The notes under the pieces were generated by a model. It saw nothing but the letters and a program-made list of their open reading frames with translations. It was not told where the DNA came from and searched no databases. 64,000 bases of DNA from assembly GCA_944390825.1 (NCBI GenBank), contig CALXRG010000010.1, positions 29,595 to 93,594 on the forward strand, written 5' to 3'. The translations under genes were made by a program, and so were the position numbers. Shown here piece after piece: positions 60,086-64,000 of this stretch. The stretch is from an uncultured Akkermansia sp. (GTDB taxonomy: Bacteria; Verrucomicrobiota; Verrucomicrobiia; Verrucomicrobiales; Akkermansiaceae). Each line of letters begins with the position of its first letter. Position 1 is the first letter of the stretch.

Positions 60086-60274
60086 TCAAGGCAGCCAAGG
60101 CCACCCGAACTCACGGCCATCCCCATCCTGAGACTCCTCATGAGCCTCATAATACAGGGAACACATGACATACAAAGGCCCGGAGACCTCCATCAGCATC
60201 AGCTCCTGCTTCTCGGGCGGCATCTGCTTCACACCGGCAAGCACCTCAGCCTTCAACTGACTTACCTTCTTCAT
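60086..60274 (-). CDS. Small 62-aa hypothetical protein
   Basis: Residues read MKKVSQLKAEVLAGVKQMPP then KQELMLMEVSGPLYVMC, a pair of short helices, and an acidic, Trp-ending tail. An AAGGG stretch just upstream may be a ribosome site. No family recognised. It lies convergent to lysA. The codon pattern of the first 45 residues looks protein-like, but a chance frame cannot be excluded. Confidence 0.4.
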   Translation of the reverse strand: MKKVSQLKAEVLAGVKQMPPEKQELMLMEVSGPLYVMCSLYYEAHEESQDGDGREFGWPWLP

Positions 60275-60319
60275 GGACCCTTGCATAAAGCATCGACCCC
60301 ACCCTCCCCACCGGCGTCG

Positions 60320-60333
60320 CAAAACAGCTTGAC
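60320..60333. repeat. Direct repeat, left copy
   Basis: caaaacagcttgac recurs at 60454-60467. The two copies flank the paired hairpins at 60369-60446 and each ends in a TTGAC -35-like element; the right copy is the -35 box of the KAP gene. Confidence 0.8.
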
Positions 60334-60368
60334 AAAATGAATGCAAGGTCACCTTGCCGCGGGCGGGG

Positions 60369-60399
60369 TTTGGGGAGGGGCGCGCAGCCCCGCCCCAAA
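60369..60399. other. Strong hairpin 1 upstream of the KAP gene
   Basis: TTTGGGG-a-GGGGC (60369-60381) pairs with GCCCC-g-CCCCAAA (60387-60399), loop GCGCA. One mismatch in an otherwise perfect stem. Confidence 0.85.
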
Positions 60400-60407
60400 A
60401 AGCGCAC

Positions 60408-60446
60408 CGCGCGCGTGGGGAGGCCACCCGCCTCCCCACGCGCGCG
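60408..60446. other. Strong hairpin 2 upstream of the KAP gene
   Basis: A perfect 16-bp GC-rich stem (60408-60423 with 60431-60446) with a 7-nt loop, 8 nt from hairpin 1. No T run follows. Confidence 0.9.
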
Positions 60447-60453
60447 AGCCCAA

Positions 60454-60467
60454 CAAAACAGCTTGAC
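60454..60467. repeat. Direct repeat, right copy
   Basis: Identical to 60320-60333; overlaps the -35 box of the KAP promoter. Confidence 0.8.
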
Positions 60468-60490
60468 TTTCAGAGAAAACTCGTTATAAT
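60463..60490 (+). promoter_or_regulatory. KAP NTPase promoter, leaderless type
   Basis: TTGACT (60463-60468), 16 nt, consensus TATAAT (60485-60490); 8 nt to the ATG at 60499. Confidence 0.8.
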
Positions 60491-60498
60491 AATTACAG

Positions 60499-63252
60499 AT
60501 GAATAAAAAAGCTTTGTGGTTTCTGTCCCTTCTAGCAATGGTTCCCTTTCTGGTAAGCGGAGCCTATGAGTGGTTTTGCCAAACTGTATGTGACGGCACC
60601 ATCCTCGCAGTAATCTGGATGGGCGTACTCCTTTTGGCAGCGTTGTGTCACACTCTCTTCGGGAAACGACCGGTAGACGATGAAATGAACCGTCAAAAAC
60701 TCCGCATCATCAAGGATACCGGAATCGCCCTGCTGCTCTCATGTCTCCTGTGCCTCGTGGCATTGATATTGGGAAAAACACTCACCGCACTCGGCATCCA
60801 AGAAGAGCTGCCGTCCTATCACATCATCGCACTGAGCGCCATCCTCCTGGGCGTCCTCCTCATCTTCCTTCATGCACACTACGCCCAGCCCTGCCCATCA
60901 CGCAGCACCGGGTCGTCCACAAAGGAAGGTCCAACAAACACCACATCGTCCAACGAAAACAACCATGATGGAATACTACTGACGCTGCTTTTAATCGCAG
61001 CCGTCGGGTGTCAGATTCTGACACCGCTTCCCATGCACCTACTCTTTCTGACCGCTTTTGCCCTGCTGGAAATCCATGTACTTATGCCCGGAACACAGCC
61101 CTCCGTCCCGCAGCCTGGAAAAGACCTTACCGATCTCCTTGGCCGTGAAAAAGTTGTGCGTGACTGCGTCGAACGCCTGAAAACACCCAAGAAACGAACG
61201 GGCGAAGCCTGCAATCTCGCACTAACCGGCTCCTGGGGATCCGGCAAGACATTCATCATGAAGCTCGTCCATCACGAACTCCAGAAGGACCAGGACATCC
61301 ACGTCATCCCCCTCAACCTCTGGCACCTGCAAACCCTCGAGGACATCCACAAAGCCGTCATTCAAGCCATCTACAGCACCGTCCGCGCCCCCTCCTGCTT
61401 CAGCTCCCCCGCTCTCCTCTGGTGTCTGCGTAGCATTGCGAACCTCTGCGACGCACAAACCTCCACGCGCTTTAGCGAAGCCCTGGAGCGACTCGTCCTC
61501 AATCCCGGCAGCATGCACACCGCTGGGGACATCGCAGCCCTGAACGCCGCCATCCGGAAGCCTGTCATCATCTTTCTCGATGACCTCGAACGCCTCAACA
61601 AAAACGTTCTGGAACAAGTTCTGCCCATGATTGACTCCCTGAGTCAAGTCAACAACCTTCGCTTCTTTGTCGCCATCAACACCGAGACCTTCAACGAGTT
61701 CAAGACGACACGCACCGAGGCCGCAGGCTATTTCCATAAGGTCTTTACCGATCACATTGAATTACCCAGCATCCAGGAAGAGTATTACGGTGATTTTATA
61801 CATGAGTTATTAGTAAAAAATCATGCTGACAGAACCAGCCAGAGAATCATCACATCGATTTTCAACGCTAAAACACATAATTGCCCCCTTGGAATTGCAG
61901 CCTATTATCCCATCAAAGTAAGAACTCTCATTCATTCCATAGGAACACTGGTTTATCTCTGCAAAAACCCGCTCTCAAAACTCATCCTCTCTCCAGAAGA
62001 CCATGATGAATGCAAAAAAACACTCTCTTTATATCATTTTATAAACAGCATCAAAGAAGAGAATCCCGATTTCTATCGTGAACTAAAAGCTCTCCCCTCC
62101 TCAGAAAGAATTACCTTTTTAGAAAAAACTATTAAAAATAACTCCACCTACTCTCGAAAGGAAGGCAGAAAAATATGGAAAACATACAAAAACTATCGCC
62201 CGCTCCGCTTTCTCCTCGAGAACATATGTATGGAAAATAAAACAAGAATCTATTTCGCATGGAGTACTACCAATTTTGAATATGTGTTAGACGGGGTATC
62301 GTACAGCATCTTGTATCCATCAACGGAAGAAATTCTCAATGCGTTCAACTTATCCTTCGATACACATACCAGCATCCACTTTGATCGGAAACGTGAATGT
62401 GAAGAGAAATTTCTTATACGCACTTTTTGGGATAAAGTAATCCATTGGGTGTTAGAAGCACAAATTCCCCCTTCCGCCTCAAGATATTTCGACAGCTCGG
62501 ATAACAAAATCTGCTTTATCATAAAAAACAGCGAAAAACAGATACGCGAAAACTCTGATATATTTGTTCCGATCTTAAGGAATTTTCTTACCAATCTGGG
62601 TACCCAAAACGAAACAGTCAATCTTAATGCCCATTCCACTCTCATAGCCGAAATTGCCCATTACCTGCGAACCCAGGAGGTTATTCAAGTACTCGAAATC
62701 ATAGACATGGAGAATTCATCTCATCTTCCAGTTTGCTCCGCCCTGACAAAAGAACTCAAAAACCGAGTCAACAAGATACTCAGCACAAGACCTTCTCTAG
62801 CCAGCACGAAAGATCTTGAGGAACTCACTCAAGACTTTGCCCATATTCCAGATGTTCATATGACGAGTGTCCTCAGCGAGATTGAGGTGGATGCAAGCAA
62901 CCCGAAGCACGTTCTCATGGCACTTGCTATCAGCTGGTATCGCGCCCTCCGCTCTACATATTACTTCTTGACGGAACCGACACAAGGTCAGAAATATAAC
63001 CTTGACAGTCTGTTCTACAAAGCTCTGCTCGACGCATTCCCCAACCAGGGGACAAACATCGAAGCTTCTTCCCTACAACATGATGTCACGAAACTCCTCC
63101 TCCAGCATCCTGATTACAAGGATTTCTTCAAATTTTCTTTACAATTCTACAAAGAGCGAAACAAAGGGATTCCGACAGACAGACAAAAACTCATGGACGA
63201 ACTCAAAGCCATGTTGGATCTAGTCATGCCCAAGCCTGAAACGGGACAATAA
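60499..63252 (+). CDS. KAP-family P-loop NTPase with six membrane helices
   Basis: A 917-aa protein. Six N-terminal helices in three pairs (about 5-50, 72-127, 158-196), with a Thr/Ser/Asn-rich loop after the fourth, precede a KAP NTPase domain: Walker A TGSWGSGKT (243-251), LNLWHLQTLEDIHKAVIQAI, and Walker B KPVIIFLDDLERL (354-366) with the DDxER of KAP proteins. About 425-917 is a large helical region with no recognised domain. KAP NTPases (Kidins220, ARMS, PifA) include phage-exclusion proteins, so defence is a plausible but unproven role. From about 61780 the DNA becomes clearly more AT-rich than the 5' part. No partner gene is adjacent; an IS66 remnant lies 3'. Confidence 0.87.
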   Translation: MNKKALWFLSLLAMVPFLVSGAYEWFCQTVCDGTILAVIWMGVLLLAALCHTLFGKRPVDDEMNRQKLRIIKDTGIALLLSCLLCLVALILGKTLTALGIQEELPSYHIIALSAILLGVLLIFLHAHYAQPCPSRSTGSSTKEGPTNTTSSNENNHDGILLTLLLIAAVGCQILTPLPMHLLFLTAFALLEIHVLMPGTQPSVPQPGKDLTDLLGREKVVRDCVERLKTPKKRTGEACNLALTGSWGSGKTFIMKLVHHELQKDQDIHVIPLNLWHLQTLEDIHKAVIQAIYSTVRAPSCFSSPALLWCLRSIANLCDAQTSTRFSEALERLVLNPGSMHTAGDIAALNAAIRKPVIIFLDDLERLNKNVLEQVLPMIDSLSQVNNLRFFVAINTETFNEFKTTRTEAAGYFHKVFTDHIELPSIQEEYYGDFIHELLVKNHADRTSQRIITSIFNAKTHNCPLGIAAYYPIKVRTLIHSIGTLVYLCKNPLSKLILSPEDHDECKKTLSLYHFINSIKEENPDFYRELKALPSSERITFLEKTIKNNSTYSRKEGRKIWKTYKNYRPLRFLLENICMENKTRIYFAWSTTNFEYVLDGVSYSILYPSTEEILNAFNLSFDTHTSIHFDRKRECEEKFLIRTFWDKVIHWVLEAQIPPSASRYFDSSDNKICFIIKNSEKQIRENSDIFVPILRNFLTNLGTQNETVNLNAHSTLIAEIAHYLRTQEVIQVLEIIDMENSSHLPVCSALTKELKNRVNKILSTRPSLASTKDLEELTQDFAHIPDVHMTSVLSEIEVDASNPKHVLMALAISWYRALRSTYYFLTEPTQGQKYNLDSLFYKALLDAFPNQGTNIEASSLQHDVTKLLLQHPDYKDFFKFSLQFYKERNKGIPTDRQKLMDELKAMLDLVMPKPETGQ

Positions 63253-63425
63253 ACCATGACGTTCAGAATCGGACGGATGACCCGGTACAACCAGAAGGCA
63301 CCGTTTTGACCATACGATACCTCCCATGATGAGGAGCATGCTATCGATATCATCACACATAACGAATAAGATCGGTAAGCACTTAACTAAAACCATTGTA
63401 AGTAGGCATGCGAAAAGAGAGGCCT

Positions 63426-63631
63426 ATGTTCACATCGCCTCAAAACACCATTGCCTACCAGCTCAAAGAACCCGGCGCTATGGCATGGTCCACCTCCGGG
63501 GAGTCATCGCTCAGCACATGCAGCAACCCATGCCACAGGGAGCGCTCTACTTATTCATCAACAAAGGGCACAGCCTACAGTACCAGCGGCTGCCGAAGAG
63601 CTCAGCGAAGGGGGGATATGCAACTGAATGA
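63426..63631 (+). pseudogene. Frameshifted remnant of IS66-family TnpB
   Basis: One frame opens with MFTSPQNTIAYQLKEPGAM, like the start of IS66 TnpB. The next frame continues RYGMVHLRGVIAQHMQQPMP and then QGALYLFINKGHS, matching the TnpB core (GM..L.G.v...m....GALYLFINK). After GHS the sequence jumps to YQRLP, which in intact proteins comes some 20 residues later, so an internal deletion is likely. It ends at the TGA 63629-63631. Assignment is by recalled family pattern. Confidence 0.6.
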
Positions 63632-64000
63632 GGGTCGCAGCTGCTGCCATGAAGCCACTGTGAAAGGAGATGCACGGCAGCGCACCGGAGTGAGAGTCGG
63701 CGGCTGCCGGTCTACCGGAGCGACTACCTCGGCCTGCTGCCAGGCATGCTGGAGCTGCCAGGAGCTGGGGCAGTAGAACGAGCGAGAAAGCCTAATCCTC
63801 CAAGGATCTGGCTCCGACATAAGCAGCGAGCTCGCCCCCCATCAGGGAGGTGAGCTCGTCGAGTACTTACTTCGCCCTTCGGCTGCGCCTCGGAACATAT
63901 GCAGCGCCTGCGGTTGAGCCGGAGGCGGAGCAAGTTTTTTTCTGTAAAATCTCTGTCATCGGAGCAAAGCACGCTTGCGAGTCAGGTTAAGCAGCGTTGG
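63632..64000. other. Right edge, probable mobile-element debris
   Basis: No intact gene. A stem GAGCTCGCC (63828-63836) with GGTGAGCTC (63849-63857) is visible. The stretch may be the decayed rest of the IS66 element, but no TnpC motif was recognised. Confidence 0.35.

Overview
The window looks like a chromosomal segment of a Gram-negative, probably anaerobic, gut-type Verrucomicrobiota (Akkermansia-like). This is an inference from gene content. The segment has lpxD and an OmpH/Skp chaperone (outer membrane), a diaminopimelate pathway, an oxygen-sensitive class III ribonucleotide reductase, and secreted GH29 and GH110 glycosidases of the kind that trim host glycans. No rRNA or species marker is present, so the genus is not proven.

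Layout. 0.1-3 kb: aspartate aminotransferase and argH, diverging. 3.4-9.5 kb: a pseudokinase-like protein, a GH29 fucosidase, a GtrII-like membrane glycosyltransferase, and a lipoprotein plus membrane coiled-coil pair. 9.7-17.3 kb: tRNA-Arg(CCG), ompH-lpxD, a thioredoxin-fold secreted protein without CxxC, and dapA-dapB-folK-panB. 17.7-22.8 kb: a K+ uptake module of two TrkH-type subunits around one single-RCK TrkA and a HAD phosphatase. 22.9-25.2 kb: argF, sufE and an RlmI-like methyltransferase. 25.2-28.9 kb: NrdR-box-controlled anaerobic ribonucleotide reductase whose glycyl-radical segment is a separate small gene, then nrdG. 29-31.6 kb: an orphan phage-tail-like gene. 31.7-37.5 kb: a lipoprotein, an FAH-family enzyme, pyrD and three secreted helical proteins. 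37.5-45.9 kb: GH110, a CPBP protease, thiL, dnaA, pgk. 46.6-52.2 kb: phosphohexomutase, crcB, nadK, argB, corA. 52.5-54.9 kb: a trp attenuator with leader peptide, then trpBA. 55-60 kb: an ISL3 transposase remnant, three tandem tRNA-Gly(GCC) genes, an M50 protease, an AI-2E-family permease and lysA. 60.3-64 kb: an accessory stretch with a KAP-family NTPase and an IS66 remnant.

Two themes run through the window. First, an unusual share of genes have a recognisable TTGnnn-N16/17-TAnnnT promoter whose -10 box ends only 6-11 nt before the start codon, so the transcripts should be leaderless or nearly so; this was also used to choose several starts. Second, biosynthesis is scattered rather than grouped in large operons: arginine (argH, argF, argB), lysine/DAP (dapA, dapB, lysA), tryptophan (trpBA), pyrimidine (pyrD), pantothenate and folate (panB, folK), thiamine (thiL) and NADP (nadK).

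The most notable finds are the split NrdD with its textbook NrdR operator pair, the leaderless trp leader peptide and attenuator, the widespread leaderless-type promoters, a protein-kinase fold stripped of its catalytic residues, and a KAP NTPase whose 3' half changes base composition beside an IS66 relic.
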